A stretch of 46,845 nt of DNA from an uncultured Spirochaetaceae bacterium (lineage in GTDB: Bacteria > Spirochaetota > Spirochaetia > Sphaerochaetales > Sphaerochaetaceae), in NCBI GenBank assembly GCA_900321635.1, contig ONWV01000005.1:1-46845 (forward strand), read 5' to 3'. The position numbers were made by a program, and so were the translations under genes. The notes beneath the pieces are model-generated. The model saw nothing but the letters and a program-made list of their open reading frames with translations. It did not search any database and was not told the origin of the DNA. This document shows, in pieces, positions 23,373 through 32,532 of this stretch. How positions within the stretch are numbered: the stretch's first letter is position 1; the number at the start of each line of letters is the position of its first letter.

Positions 23373-24590
23373 TTAGAAGTCAACTTCTGTGTCGTAGTAG
23401 CAGCACTTGAGAAGCTTCTCCATCTCCTCGACGCTGGGCTGTCTCGGGTTGGATCCGGTACATGCATCAGCAAGAGCATTGACCGCGATGTCATGAACTC
23501 TCTCAAGGAATACCTTCTCAGGAACAAAGCCCTGCTCGCATGGGAAGCTGTCAGCACCGTAGTTCTTGATGCAGTGCGGGATGTTCAGATCGTCATTCAT
23601 CTTTCTGATATAAGCAATCAGAGCTGCGACTTTCTCATCATCATTCTTGCCCTTAAGGCCCATGTAGTCAGCAATGACACCGTATCTCTTCTTAGCTACA
23701 GGATCCTTTGCGTTGAAAGCGATTACCTTTGGCAGGTACATTGCATTGGCTGCACCATGGATGATGTGTGCACCGTAGTCAGCAAAGATTGCACCGGTCT
23801 TGGGTGCCATTGAGTGAACGATTCCCAGAAGAGCATTGGAGAATGCCATTCCGGCAAGACACTGTGCATTATGCATTCTGTCTCTGGCTGCCATATCGCC
23901 GTTGTATGAAGGAACGAGGTCCTTGATGATCATCTCAATTGCATGGATAGCAAGCGGATCTGTGTAGTCACAGTTGGCTGTTGAGACATAAGCCTCGACT
24001 GCGTGTGTCATAGCATCCATACCGGTATGAGCGACAAGCTTCTTGGGCATTGTCTCAGCAAGCTCAGGATCAACAATTGCTACATCCGGGGTAATCTCGA
24101 AATCAGCGATCGGGAACTTGATTCCCTTCTTGTAGTCTGTGATGATTGAGAATGCTGTGACCTCGGTAGCTGTTCCTGATGTTGAGGAGACTGCGCAGAA
24201 GTGAGCCTTGGTTCTGAGTTTGGGAAGACCAAAGACCTTGCACATATCCTCGAAAGTTGTATTTGGATACTCATACTTGATCCACATTGCCTTAGCAGCA
24301 TCAATCGGGGAACCGCCGCCCATTGCGACAATCCAGTCCGGCTTGAACTTTGCCATAGCCTCGGCGCCTCTCATGACTGTATCAACAGAAGGATCGGATT
24401 CGATACCATCGAATACCTCGACTTCCATTCCAGCTTCTTTGAGATATGAGATTGCTTTGTCAAGGAATCCGAAGCGCTTCATTGAACCACCGCCGACGCA
24501 GATGATTGCTCTCTTTCCTTCAAATGTCTTAAGAGCTTCCAGGGCTCCCTTTCCATGATACAGATCTCTAGGAAGTGTAAAACGTGCCAT
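23373..24590 (-). CDS. Iron-containing alcohol dehydrogenase
   Basis: A 405-residue cytoplasmic group III (iron-activated) alcohol dehydrogenase. GGGSPIDAAKAMW near 91-103 is the NAD(P)-binding signature. Iron ligands fall in the D/H segment near 190-200 (TGMDAMTHAVEAYVS) and in HSMAPKTGAIFADYGAHIIHG near 260-280. The start has GGAGG six bases upstream. It is a single-gene transcript with its own promoter and terminator. The usual roles are ethanol, butanol or propanediol formation in fermentation. It could also reduce the aldehyde released by the class II aldolase at 17855-18463, but the two genes are not linked. Confidence 0.92.
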   Translation of the reverse strand: MARFTLPRDLYHGKGALEALKTFEGKRAIICVGGGSMKRFGFLDKAISYLKEAGMEVEVFDGIESDPSVDTVMRGAEAMAKFKPDWIVAMGGGSPIDAAKAMWIKYEYPNTTFEDMCKVFGLPKLRTKAHFCAVSSTSGTATEVTAFSIITDYKKGIKFPIADFEITPDVAIVDPELAETMPKKLVAHTGMDAMTHAVEAYVSTANCDYTDPLAIHAIEMIIKDLVPSYNGDMAARDRMHNAQCLAGMAFSNALLGIVHSMAPKTGAIFADYGAHIIHGAANAMYLPKVIAFNAKDPVAKKRYGVIADYMGLKGKNDDEKVAALIAYIRKMNDDLNIPHCIKNYGADSFPCEQGFVPEKVFLERVHDIAVNALADACTGSNPRQPSVEEMEKLLKCCYYDTEVDF

Positions 24591-24846
24591 AATAAATCCT
24601 CCATAAAGGTTTTCCTATTTTATGTCGCGATGACGCATGCACCGCTTTCATCTAAATAATATTCCTAAATCGAAGATTTTGTAAAGTACTTTGCGTTAAT
24701 AATTATATTTAATGTGTCTATAATCACATTTATTTTTATAATTAGCCAAATAATACCAGTGTTAAATTCCATGCTAGAATTTAATACTCTGGCAATAATG
24801 CTTCGCACCTCAGCTCCTCAAGGCTATGCATTATATCAAAATAAAA
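24591..24846. other. AT-rich intergenic region between outer-membrane gene and adh
   Basis: About 250 bases with no credible gene. It holds the adh promoter at its right-hand-reading start and a long AT-rich tract with repeated AATAAT/TTAAT. No other structured element was seen apart from the terminator that begins at 24842. Confidence 0.6.
24656..24685 (-). promoter_or_regulatory. Promoter of the iron alcohol dehydrogenase
   Basis: On the minus strand TTTACA (24680-24685) and TATTAT (24656-24661) are 18 bases apart. This gives a leader of about 60 bases before the ATG at 24590. Confidence 0.55.
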
Positions 24847-24868
24847 GACCGCTGCGATGGCAGCGGCC
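24842..24868 (-). terminator. Terminator of the second outer-membrane protein gene
   Basis: CCGCTGC (24849-24855) pairs with GCAGCGG (24860-24866). On the minus strand it is followed by TCTTTTATTTTG. The stem is almost identical to the terminator at 25651-25682 behind the paralogous gene. Confidence 0.8.
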
Positions 24869-24894
24869 TGAAATCTGATAATTAAGAATAACAA

Positions 24895-25611
24895 TCAGAA
24901 GCTGTAGGATACTCCGACAGTGATAGGCATTGCAAAGCTGACCGTAAAGCCTTTGACTGATCCTGAGTACTCTTCATCAATTACACCATTATAAGAATTC
25001 TCTATTATGAAGATATTATAAAGACCGACCTGTGGCATCACTGTTAATCCTACTCCTAAGTTGTCATTGACCATGTACTTTGCATCAAGCATGGCGTTTA
25101 AACCAATGTTATAGATTTTAGCTACGCTGCGGGTAAGGTTATCTCTGGTTGTTCTGTGTTTAATTAACAATGTGAAAGATTTCAAATGATTAAATGAAAT
25201 ACCCGCTCCAATAGCAAGCCTCACCGGAATTCCAAGGTCAAACTTATATGCGGCACCTGCAGAAATACTGTAATAATCCACACCATATGATCCGTCGTCA
25301 TAATGCTTGTCGTTTGCGACAACTTCTTTTACCCTCTCACTGATTATGAGTTCTTGTCCATTTGGGTAAGCGCATACAAGATCTTTTGGAAACAGCATGT
25401 TGAAATCTGCATAGACTGCGAATTTGTCTGAAATGTCGTACTGAACAGAACCGTCAAAACCAAATCCATGCACTTTAAACCGAGTTTCATCTTCAGGTAC
25501 TTTTGTATAGGCAAATCCGAATGTTCCGCCTGCTCTGACGGTAATACCTACTGATGCGAACAAGGCGGCAGTAACACAAATCACAATAACAAACGCAATA
25601 GTCTTTTTCAT
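24895..25611 (-). CDS. Small outer-membrane beta-barrel protein (paralogue 2)
   Basis: A 238-residue exported protein. Residues 1-20 are a signal peptide (KKTIAFVIVICVTAALFA). The rest alternates polar and hydrophobic strands and ends in GVSYSF, the C-terminal aromatic signature for outer-membrane insertion. It is a paralogue of the gene at 25706-26449, sharing VRAGGTFGF near the N-terminus, YSISAGAAYK, AIGAGIS and VGLTVMPQ. An eight- to ten-stranded barrel is likely. Porin-like or adhesin-like roles are possible; I do not recognise a specific family. The start has AGGGG nine bases upstream. Confidence 0.8.
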   Translation of the reverse strand: MKKTIAFVIVICVTAALFASVGITVRAGGTFGFAYTKVPEDETRFKVHGFGFDGSVQYDISDKFAVYADFNMLFPKDLVCAYPNGQELIISERVKEVVANDKHYDDGSYGVDYYSISAGAAYKFDLGIPVRLAIGAGISFNHLKSFTLLIKHRTTRDNLTRSVAKIYNIGLNAMLDAKYMVNDNLGVGLTVMPQVGLYNIFIIENSYNGVIDEEYSGSVKGFTVSFAMPITVGVSYSF

Positions 25612-25650
25612 TTTAAAATACCCCTATTCTTATCATATAACCTTTGCGTG

Positions 25651-25682
25651 CAAATAAAAAGACCGCTGCATATGCAGCGGCC
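25651..25682 (-). terminator. Terminator of the first outer-membrane protein gene
   Basis: CCGCTGCAT/ATGCAGCGG at 25663-25680 is a perfect palindrome. On the minus strand it is followed by TCTTTTTATTTG. Confidence 0.8.
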
Positions 25683-25705
25683 TGTGATTCGATAATCCTG
25701 TGCTA

Positions 25706-26449
25706 TCAGAAGCTGTAGGAAACTCCGACAGTGATAGGAACAGCAAAGCCGATCTTAAAGCCGTTTACCTCTTCGGTTTCTGGAGTTTGTACTTCTCCAT
25801 TAACTGACATTGTGTATTTTGAAATATTGAAGAGATTGAGCTGCGGCATAACAGTAAGGCCTACACCAATGTTATCGGTAACCATGTACTTTGCATCGAT
25901 GAGGGCATTGAGGCCTATGTTGATGAAGGATATGTTGTATTCAATGGTGCCATCTTCCGGAACGGGAGCTTCTGCAATCTTGATATAATTGTGGGCACGG
26001 TTGAGGGAAACACCTGCTCCGACGGCAAGCCTGATCGGAAGACCGAGATTAATCTTGTATGCAGCACCGGCAGAAATGCTCATGTAGTTGATCTTGTAAG
26101 ATCCTTTTCCGGGATAATAGGACATCTCCAATTCTTTAACAAGTTCACTTAGTGTTTTCTCTGTCCCGTCCTCCGCTTTCAGCGTTTCATCTGAAGGGAA
26201 AAGCATAGTAAAGTCGGCATAAATCATCAGATTGTCTGAAAGATCAAACTGAACACCGGAACTGAAACCGAAACCGCTTGATTTAACGTTGAAACTCTCA
26301 TCAAAATGCCCTTCTTTTTCTTTTGATGCAGCAGTATTCATGCTGGTAAAACCGAATGTTCCGCCTGCCTTGACGGTAAGACCCACTGATGCGAACAGTG
26401 CAACTGATACACACAGAACCATAAGAATAGTAATAACTTTCTTCATCAT
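25706..26449 (-). CDS. Small outer-membrane beta-barrel protein (paralogue 1)
   Basis: A 247-residue exported protein. The signal peptide MMKKVITILMVLCVSVALFA is followed by a barrel with the shared features VKAGGTFGF, MSISAGAAYK, AVGAGVSLN and a GVSYSF end. Tandem codons ATGATG give two possible starts; the first has AAGGAG seven bases upstream. It lies 111 bases after the peptide-binding protein gene, beyond a strong terminator, so it is probably transcribed separately. The pair with 24895-25611, each with a near-identical terminator, looks like a tandem duplication that included the terminator. Confidence 0.82.
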   Translation of the reverse strand: MMKKVITILMVLCVSVALFASVGLTVKAGGTFGFTSMNTAASKEKEGHFDESFNVKSSGFGFSSGVQFDLSDNLMIYADFTMLFPSDETLKAEDGTEKTLSELVKELEMSYYPGKGSYKINYMSISAGAAYKINLGLPIRLAVGAGVSLNRAHNYIKIAEAPVPEDGTIEYNISFINIGLNALIDAKYMVTDNIGVGLTVMPQLNLFNISKYTMSVNGEVQTPETEEVNGFKIGFAVPITVGVSYSF

Positions 26450-26506
26450 TTAGTTTCTCCTTGGTATTGGACTCCGAAAAAAAAACATAAATCTATATTA
26501 ATGGTT

Positions 26507-26537
26507 ACAAAAAAAGGGCCGTGCCGAAGCACAGCCC
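26507..26537 (-). terminator. Terminator of the opp operon
   Basis: On the minus strand GGGCTGTGC (26529-26537) pairs with GCACGGCCC (26516-26524) across a TTCG tetraloop and is followed by a run of seven T. It lies 24 bases after the stop of the peptide-binding protein. Confidence 0.88.
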
Positions 26538-26560
26538 TATAACTCGATCCGAGTCCGGAA

Positions 26561-28300
26561 TCAGCGACCGTACTGGCAGTCGTTGTTTCCTGAAGTGGTT
26601 GTCCACATCTCGAGCATGTTGATCGGGTCGTTGAAGTCTGCGATCCAACCCTCACGAGCGAAGTCGAAGTTACCCTTCTTTCTTTCCTCGAGGAAGACGT
26701 TCCAGTCCTGAACCTGAATAGCGAGGCTGATACCTACAGCTGCAAGGTCCTGCTGGATTGACTCAGCGATCATGACGTGACCGGAGCTCTGGTTGGTCAG
26801 GTATGTCAGGCTGATCGGGGTCTCTGCTGAGAGCTTTCCGTCTGCGCCGAACTTGTAACCTGCAGCCTTGAGCAGTGCAACTGCCTTAGCTGTTGTGCCG
26901 GCCGGGTCGTTGTTGATTGCATATGCATCGAAGTAACCCTGCTTTGCATCTGACTTGAAGACACCGCCGTTTCCGTCAGCCATTCCGAGAGGAATGAATG
27001 AGTTAGCGACAACCTGTCCGGTCTGTCCGATGTTCTCAACGATGTAGTCACGGTCGATGAGGATTGAGAAAGCTTCTCTGATGCATGCTGCCTGAGCAGG
27101 AGTCTTTCCGGCGAACAGAGAGCTCTTTGCGTTGAATGCAACATAGTATGTTCCGAGCTCGTCAACAACCTTGAACTCAGGGTTCTTGGAAGCAATGAGG
27201 TTCTCAACTTCGTCTGTCGGGACGGTGTCGATGAGATCCAGGTTGCCTGCGTTGTAAGCTGCGAAGATAGCGTTGTCATCAGCTGAAAGCATGAACTCGA
27301 GCTTGTCGAGCTTGACGTTTGCTGCATCATAGTAGTACGGGTTCTTCTCATATGTCATTGAAACATCGTGGTTCCAACCTGTGCAGACGAACGGTCCGTT
27401 TGAAACGAAACCGGCTTCCTGACACCAGCCGCCCGGGCTTGTCTTCCAGTCCTTATAGGACTCGACAGCAGCCTGCTTGACAGGGAAGAATGTCGGGAAT
27501 GCCATGAGGTCCTCGATGTATGCACAAGGAGCGATGAGCTTGAACTCGAGAGTGTTGTCATCGATAGCCTTGACTGCGAGGTTGCCCTCTGCATAGCCAG
27601 CGAAACCGCTGAACATATACTCATAGTCAGCAGCTGTCTCAGGAGCAACTGCACGCTTCCATGAATACTCGAAATCCTTTGCTGTGAGAGCAGAGCCATC
27701 TGACCACTTGAGGTTCTTCTTGAGAGTGACTGTGTAGGTCAGGCCATCTGCAGATACCTTGTAACCCTCAGCAAGAGCAGGAGCTGTGACGCCCTTCTCG
27801 TTGTAGGTGTAAAGACCTGCGAATGAAGCAGCTGCGAGACATGCACCGTCGACTGAGCTGTTGAGTGCCGGGTCGAGGTAATCAGGCTCTGAAGCCAGGT
27901 TGATGCGCATTGTCTTGGATCCGTTGGAAAGTGAAGCCTTCTGGAAGAACTTTGTTGCGAACGGGTTGGAATAAACACCGCTGACATAGGGCTTTTCCAT
28001 GTACAGATCGTTGTAGTAGTAAATTGGGATGACACACCAGTTGCTCATGAGGACATCCTCTGCTTCATGCATCAGCTGAGTTCTCTTTGCTGTGTCTGTC
28101 TCGGCCTTGATTGCTGCAACCATGGCATCATACTTTGCCCAATCCTTAATCGGATCGACATAACCAGCGCCCTTGTACTCTTCTGCATTGATCACGAGTG
28201 AAGATGCAGATGATGTCTTCTGTGCTTCAGCAGCACCGGAAGCAAAGGCGACAGAACAAAGAGCAACAAGTACCATCAGGATTGTAATTGTTTTCTTCAT
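26561..28300 (-). CDS. oppA: Oligopeptide-binding protein, apparently circularly permuted
   Basis: A 579-residue periplasmic solute-binding protein of the SBP_bac_5/OppA family. Residues 1-20 are a signal peptide (ending SVAFA), followed by SGAAEA. Residues about 36-124 contain the segment that normally ends OppA proteins (AETDTAKRTQLMHEAEDVLM, then IPIYYYNDLYMEKPYV). The normal N-terminal start (MRINLASEPDYLDPALNSS) begins only at about 131. The protein then runs in the usual order (WSDGSALTAKDFEYSWKRA and so on) and stops at NNDCQYGR, exactly where the final segment is normally attached. Reading from the C-terminus into residue 38 (NAEEYKG) would restore the usual order. Nothing appears to be missing, so this reads as a circular permutation behind an intact signal peptide. 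It is the last gene of the opp operon, which fits its role in peptide uptake. Confidence 0.88.
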   Translation of the reverse strand: MKKTITILMVLVALCSVAFASGAAEAQKTSSASSLVINAEEYKGAGYVDPIKDWAKYDAMVAAIKAETDTAKRTQLMHEAEDVLMSNWCVIPIYYYNDLYMEKPYVSGVYSNPFATKFFQKASLSNGSKTMRINLASEPDYLDPALNSSVDGACLAAASFAGLYTYNEKGVTAPALAEGYKVSADGLTYTVTLKKNLKWSDGSALTAKDFEYSWKRAVAPETAADYEYMFSGFAGYAEGNLAVKAIDDNTLEFKLIAPCAYIEDLMAFPTFFPVKQAAVESYKDWKTSPGGWCQEAGFVSNGPFVCTGWNHDVSMTYEKNPYYYDAANVKLDKLEFMLSADDNAIFAAYNAGNLDLIDTVPTDEVENLIASKNPEFKVVDELGTYYVAFNAKSSLFAGKTPAQAACIREAFSILIDRDYIVENIGQTGQVVANSFIPLGMADGNGGVFKSDAKQGYFDAYAINNDPAGTTAKAVALLKAAGYKFGADGKLSAETPISLTYLTNQSSGHVMIAESIQQDLAAVGISLAIQVQDWNVFLEERKKGNFDFAREGWIADFNDPINMLEMWTTTSGNNDCQYGR

Positions 28301-28324
28301 ATCCTTTTCTCCTTTAATATTTAC

Positions 28325-28362
28325 TTCGGGCTCAAGCGCAACAACGCCAAAATGGGCCCGAA
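28325..28362 (-). promoter_or_regulatory. Stem-loop between oppF and oppA
   Basis: TTCGGGC (28325-28331) pairs with GCCCGAA (28356-28362) around a 24-base loop containing GCGCAACAACGCC. It lies ahead of the gene for the abundant binding protein and has no T-run. It may be a processing or stability hairpin. Confidence 0.4.
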
Positions 28363-28370
28363 TAGATTCT

Positions 28371-29333
28371 TTATTTTACCCAGCAGGCCACCATATGTCC
28401 ATTACCTCGGTCGGTAAGAGGCGGCATTTCCTTGGCACATTGTGCGCAGGCGTAGCGGCATCTTGTTCTGAACGGGCAGCCGGACGGCATTCTGAGCGGG
28501 CTGGGAACATCGCCCTGAAGGACGATTCTATGTCTGGATCTGGTGTAGTCCGGATCCGGAATGGGAACTGCGGACATCAGGGACTCGGTGTACGGGTGAA
28601 TCGGTGTGTAGTTCACGTCATCAGCCGTTCCTGTCTCGACGATCTTTCCCAGATACATGACAGCAATTCTCTTTGAGATATGGTGAACGACCAGAAGATC
28701 GTGAGCGATGAAAAGATATGCAACGCCGAGCTTCTCCTGAAGTTCCTCGAACATGTTGATGACCTGGGCCTGAATGGAGACATCCAGAGCCGAGACAGGC
28801 TCGTCACAGACGATGAACTTGGGGTTCACTGCAAGAGCACGGGCAATTCCGATTCTCTGTCTCTGACCTCCGGAGAACTCGTGGGCATAGCGTGTGGCAT
28901 GCTCTGCGTTAAGTCCTACGTACTCCATCAGAGTCAGAATCTTCTCTCTGCGCTCACTCTTGTTTGAGTAGAGGTGGTGAACATCAAGCGGCTCTCCGAT
29001 GATATCCTCGACCGTCATTCTGGGATCAAGAGAAGAATACGGATCCTGGAAGACCATCTGCATCTTTTGTCTCATTCCATGGATGTTGTTCTTTGTGACA
29101 GGAACACCGTGGAACAGAACCTCACCGGCGGTGGGCTCGTAGAGACGAAGAAGAGTTCTTCCGACAGTTGTCTTTCCGCAGCCTGATTCACCTACAAGGC
29201 CCAAAGTTTCACCTTCATCGATTGAGAAGGAGACATCGTCTACGGCCTTAAGGTACTCGGTCTTGAACAGACCGGTCTTAATCGGGAAATACTGCTTGAG
29301 GTTTTTTACTTCAATAAGCGGAGTGCTTGTCAT
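28371..29333 (-). CDS. oppF: Oligopeptide ABC transporter ATPase OppF
   Basis: A 320-residue cytoplasmic ATPase. Walker [10 protein letters not shown] is near 48-56, signature [11 protein letters not shown] near 163, Walker [13 protein letters not shown] near 183, and the H-loop is IAHDL. The C-terminal oligopeptide extension ([16 protein letters not shown]) has the conserved cysteines of the OppD/F C-terminal domain. FPIKTGLF near the N-terminus is typical of OppF rather than OppD. Its start overlaps the OppD stop by four bases (ATGA). It works as a heterodimer with OppD to power peptide uptake through OppBC. Confidence 0.95.
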   Translation of the reverse strand: MTSTPLIEVKNLKQYFPIKTGLFKTEYLKAVDDVSFSIDEGETLGLVGESGCGKTTVGRTLLRLYEPTAGEVLFHGVPVTKNNIHGMRQKMQMVFQDPYSSLDPRMTVEDIIGEPLDVHHLYSNKSERREKILTLMEYVGLNAEHATRYAHEFSGGQRQRIGIARALAVNPKFIVCDEPVSALDVSIQAQVINMFEELQEKLGVAYLFIAHDLLVVHHISKRIAVMYLGKIVETGTADDVNYTPIHPYTESLMSAVPIPDPDYTRSRHRIVLQGDVPSPLRMPSGCPFRTRCRYACAQCAKEMPPLTDRGNGHMVACWVK

Positions 29334-30346
29334 TTTGCGCCTCCTTCTTCGAATGCAAGCTTCACATTCATCCAGCAGGAAGCTTTGTGGTTTTTGTTGA
29401 TATCAAGTTCCATCGGCGGCTCTTCAAGGCAGATCTTCATGCAGTTCTCGCACCTGGCGCAGAACGGACAGCCCTTTGGCAGGTTGAGGATGTTGATCGG
29501 AGTTCCTGAGATGGGAACAAGCTTTTCCTTCATGTTCTTGACATTAGGAATTGATCTGAGAAGGCCCTTTGTGTACTCGTGACGCGGGTTGTAGAAGATT
29601 TCGCTTGCGGTTCCGCGCTCGCAGATTCTTCCGCCGTACATGACTATGATGTTGTCACAAAGCTCTGCAATGACACCAAGGTCATGGGTGACAAGAATGA
29701 CTGCCATTCCGAGTTTCTTCTGAAGGTCCTGCATCAGCTCAAGAATCTGAGCCTGGATTGTAACATCCAGAGCCGTTGTGGGCTCATCAGCTATCAGGAT
29801 ATCCGGCTCGCAAGCAAGTGCCATGGCAATCATGACACGCTGGCGCATTCCGCCTGAAAGCTCATGCGGATACTGGCGGATTCTGCGCTCCGGCTCGTTG
29901 ATTCCGACAAGAGAAAGAAGTTCAACGGCTCTTTCCGTAGCGACCTTGCCCTTCTTATCTGTATGGAGAGTAATAGCCTCGACCAGCTGGTTTCCGATTG
30001 TGAAAACCGGATTCAGGCTTGTCATTGGGTCCTGGAAGATGATTGAGACACATTTTCCGCGGAACTCAGAAAGCTTTTTCTCATTCCATTTTGTGATGTC
30101 TTCTCCCTTATAGAGAATCCTTCCTCCCACAACCTTTCCGGTGGAGGCCAGAATCTGCATGATGGAATACGCCGTGACGCTCTTTCCGGATCCGGACTCA
30201 CCTACTATTCCCAGAATCTCGCCCGGGTCGAGGTTGAATGAGACGCCGTTTACAGCATGGACCTCACCGGAATCGGTGAAGAACGATGTATGAAGATCCT
30301 GTACGCTGAGAAGGTGTACGTTTTCCTTTTTCTTTGCTTCTGCCAT
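29330..30346 (-). CDS. oppD: Oligopeptide ABC transporter ATPase OppD
   Basis: A 338-residue cytoplasmic ATPase. Walker [10 protein letters not shown] is near 50-58, signature [12 protein letters not shown] near 170, Walker [13 protein letters not shown] near 190, and the H-loop is VTHDL. The C-terminal cysteine motif [11 protein letters not shown] belongs to the OppD/F extension. The start is one base after the oppC stop, with AGGAAG as ribosome site. It is co-translated with oppF. Confidence 0.95.
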   Translation of the reverse strand: MAEAKKKENVHLLSVQDLHTSFFTDSGEVHAVNGVSFNLDPGEILGIVGESGSGKSVTAYSIMQILASTGKVVGGRILYKGEDITKWNEKKLSEFRGKCVSIIFQDPMTSLNPVFTIGNQLVEAITLHTDKKGKVATERAVELLSLVGINEPERRIRQYPHELSGGMRQRVMIAMALACEPDILIADEPTTALDVTIQAQILELMQDLQKKLGMAVILVTHDLGVIAELCDNIIVMYGGRICERGTASEIFYNPRHEYTKGLLRSIPNVKNMKEKLVPISGTPINILNLPKGCPFCARCENCMKICLEEPPMELDINKNHKASCWMNVKLAFEEGGAK

Positions 30347-30347
30347 A

Positions 30348-31448
30348 CTACTTCCTCAACTTCGGGTCAAACGCATCTCTGAGACCGTCACCTAAAAGGT
30401 TGAAGCTCAGGACTATGAGACAGATCATGAGTGCCGGGAACAGAAGCTTGTAAGAGTTGCTCTGAAGGCCTCCGCGGGCGGAGTTGGCCAAAGATCCCAG
30501 CGACGGCATCGGTGCCTGGACACCGAGTCCAACAAAGCTCAGATAGCTTTCAGTGAATATTGCCGAAGGAATCTGCAATGCTGTTGAAATGATTATGACA
30601 GACAGGCAGTTCGGCAGAATGTGACGTGTGATGATCCTTCCGGTCGGAGCTCCGATGGACTTTGCGGCCAGAATGTACTCGTTCTGCTTGATGGAAAGAA
30701 TCTGGCCTCTGATAAGGCGTGCCATTCCAACCCAATACAGAAGTCCGAAGACTATGAACAGCGAGATCATGTTAGTTCCCAGGGAATCAAGAAATGATCC
30801 CGGGGTGAACTGGAGAATCGTCTGCAGGACAACCGAAAGAAGAATGATAATCAGCATGTCCGGCAGCGAGTAGATAATATCTACGATTCTCATCATCACA
30901 AGGTCGACCTTGCCTCCCAGATAGCCTGAGATGCTTCCGTAAAGCATTCCGATGATCAGGACGATGATGCTGGCGAAGAATCCGACAACCAGGGAAACAC
31001 GGGTTCCGTAGATTACTCTTATGAAGTAGTCACGGCACTGCTCGTCCGTTCCGAAGATGTGTGGGAATCTTGTTCCGCCTGCTTCAATATACTGTTGTTC
31101 GAGTTTTGAATATGTGAACGGAGCCAGGTTCTTGGCGCCCTTGTCTCTGACACCGTTGACGGAGAGGATTTCCTCATAGCGGTACGGGACAAAAAGCGGG
31201 GCGAAAATGATGATAAGGAGAATAAGGCTCAGAACAATGATGCTTCCCACTGCAAGGGGGTTCTTGAAGAGCTTGCGCATTCCGTCCTTGAAGAACGTTG
31301 TGCTTTCGCTCATAACATCCTGCTGACTCTTTTCCTCATCTGTTGCCTTTTCGAACATGGCTGAATTGAACTTGGAAAGATCCATCTGTACGCTGAAAGG
31401 CGACTTCTTGGGATTTCCGTTTTCATCTCTTCTGATTCTGAGATTCAT
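30348..31448 (-). CDS. oppC: Oligopeptide ABC transporter permease OppC
   Basis: A 366-residue inner-membrane permease. A cytoplasmic N-terminal tail of about 70 residues precedes the first membrane segment (VGSIIVLSLILLIIIFAPLF). The periplasmic loop and the five further segments follow the OppC/DppC pattern, and the EAA-like coupling loop (AAKSIGAPTGRIITRHILPN) lies near 260-280. The N-terminal tail is longer than in many OppC proteins. AAGGAGGG precedes the start, 10 bases after the oppB stop. Confidence 0.93.
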   Translation of the reverse strand: MNLRIRRDENGNPKKSPFSVQMDLSKFNSAMFEKATDEEKSQQDVMSESTTFFKDGMRKLFKNPLAVGSIIVLSLILLIIIFAPLFVPYRYEEILSVNGVRDKGAKNLAPFTYSKLEQQYIEAGGTRFPHIFGTDEQCRDYFIRVIYGTRVSLVVGFFASIIVLIIGMLYGSISGYLGGKVDLVMMRIVDIIYSLPDMLIIILLSVVLQTILQFTPGSFLDSLGTNMISLFIVFGLLYWVGMARLIRGQILSIKQNEYILAAKSIGAPTGRIITRHILPNCLSVIIISTALQIPSAIFTESYLSFVGLGVQAPMPSLGSLANSARGGLQSNSYKLLFPALMICLIVLSFNLLGDGLRDAFDPKLRK

Positions 31449-31458
31449 ATCGCCCTCC

Positions 31459-32370
31459 TTACTCGTACTTGATTCTCGGATCCACGAGCTTGTAGAGAAG
31501 GTCGCAGATCAGTGTTGCGATGACCATCAGCGTAGCAAGGAAGATGGTCGTGGCCATAATCAGTGTATAGTCGCGGTTGTTGATTCCGCTGACGAACTTG
31601 GTTCCGATTCCACCGACAGTGAAGACGGTCTCGACGACCATGGAACCTGTGATGATGTAGGCAATCTGTGGTCCGGCATATGTGATGACCGGAATCAGGG
31701 AGTTCTTGAGGGCATGCTTGAAGATGACCTTCCATCTTGCGACACCCTTGGACTTGGCTGTTCTGATGTAATCCTGTCCCAGAGCATCAAGCATGCTGGT
31801 CTTTGCAAGTCTTGTGGTGTAGGCCATAGGATATGCAGCCAGAGCCATGACGGGAAGCAGATAGTGCGTCTCATTGGCGCTCCATACAGGAACCCAACCC
31901 AGTTTGATTGAGAACACAAGAAGAAGCAGCGTGGCAAGAACAAAGCTCGGGACAGCTGTGAACAGAGTCGAGAAGAAAACAATGATTCTGTCAGGCAGCT
32001 TGTTTCTCATAATTGCAGCCGTACTGCCAAGCACGATACCGAATGTAAGAGCAAAGAGCATGGCTGTAAGACCGAGACGTGCTGAAATCGGAAATGATTC
32101 TGCGATGATTGAGCTGATTTCACGACCGTTTTTAAGAGAGACACCGAAATCACCGTGAAGCAGGTTCTTCATGTAGTTGATGAACTGGGTGAACAGAGGC
32201 TTGTCCAGACCGTAGCGTGCATTCAGGGCATCAATTGTTGCCTGGGAAAGCGCCTTCTCTCTGTTAAAAGGTCCGCCTGGCACAGCATGCATCACGAAGA
32301 AGGTAATCAGACAGATTATCAGAATCGTGACAATAGCCAGTAGGATTCGTTTGACAACGTACTTTAACAA
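31459..32370 (-). CDS. oppB: Oligopeptide ABC transporter permease OppB
   Basis: A 303-residue inner-membrane permease with a first segment at residues 9-28 and the typical VPGGPF loop. The coupling motif (RTAKSKGVARWKVIFKHALK) lies near 197-216. The start is a TTG at 32370: the encoded LKYVVKRILLA is the standard OppB N-terminus and no ATG lies upstream in frame, and AAGGA is about nine bases away. It is the first gene of the opp operon, transcribed away from the nucleoside phosphorylase. The weak start may limit permease synthesis relative to OppA. Confidence 0.92.
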   Translation of the reverse strand: MLKYVVKRILLAIVTILIICLITFFVMHAVPGGPFNREKALSQATIDALNARYGLDKPLFTQFINYMKNLLHGDFGVSLKNGREISSIIAESFPISARLGLTAMLFALTFGIVLGSTAAIMRNKLPDRIIVFFSTLFTAVPSFVLATLLLLVFSIKLGWVPVWSANETHYLLPVMALAAYPMAYTTRLAKTSMLDALGQDYIRTAKSKGVARWKVIFKHALKNSLIPVITYAGPQIAYIITGSMVVETVFTVGGIGTKFVSGINNRDYTLIMATTIFLATLMVIATLICDLLYKLVDPRIKYE

Positions 32371-32452
32371 TTCAAAACTTCCTTACTTTATAAATGTAAC
32401 AGATGCCGACAATACTAACATCAATCGAAAAACACATGCAATAGCAATCTAC

Positions 32453-32500
32453 ATTTTTGCAACATCAAAGCTTTGAATTGTTATTATCGCAACAAAAATA
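32453..32500. promoter_or_regulatory. Palindrome and GCAACA motifs in the opp/phosphorylase divergent region
   Basis: TCAAAGCTTTGA at 32465-32476 is a perfect 12-base palindrome, flanked by TTTTTGCAACA just before it and TCGCAACAAAA after it. This is a candidate operator for the divergent transcripts. The promoter elements on the opp side are weak and could not be placed with confidence. Confidence 0.4.
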
Positions 32501-32532
32501 CGACAGTTTCACAGCGCTTTAAGTGCAGATAA

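Noticed and set aside
26561..28300. Two fused or truncated binding-protein pseudogenes
   Set aside because: A single uninterrupted frame with signal peptide, no internal stops or shifts, and all family segments present once; permutation explains it better.
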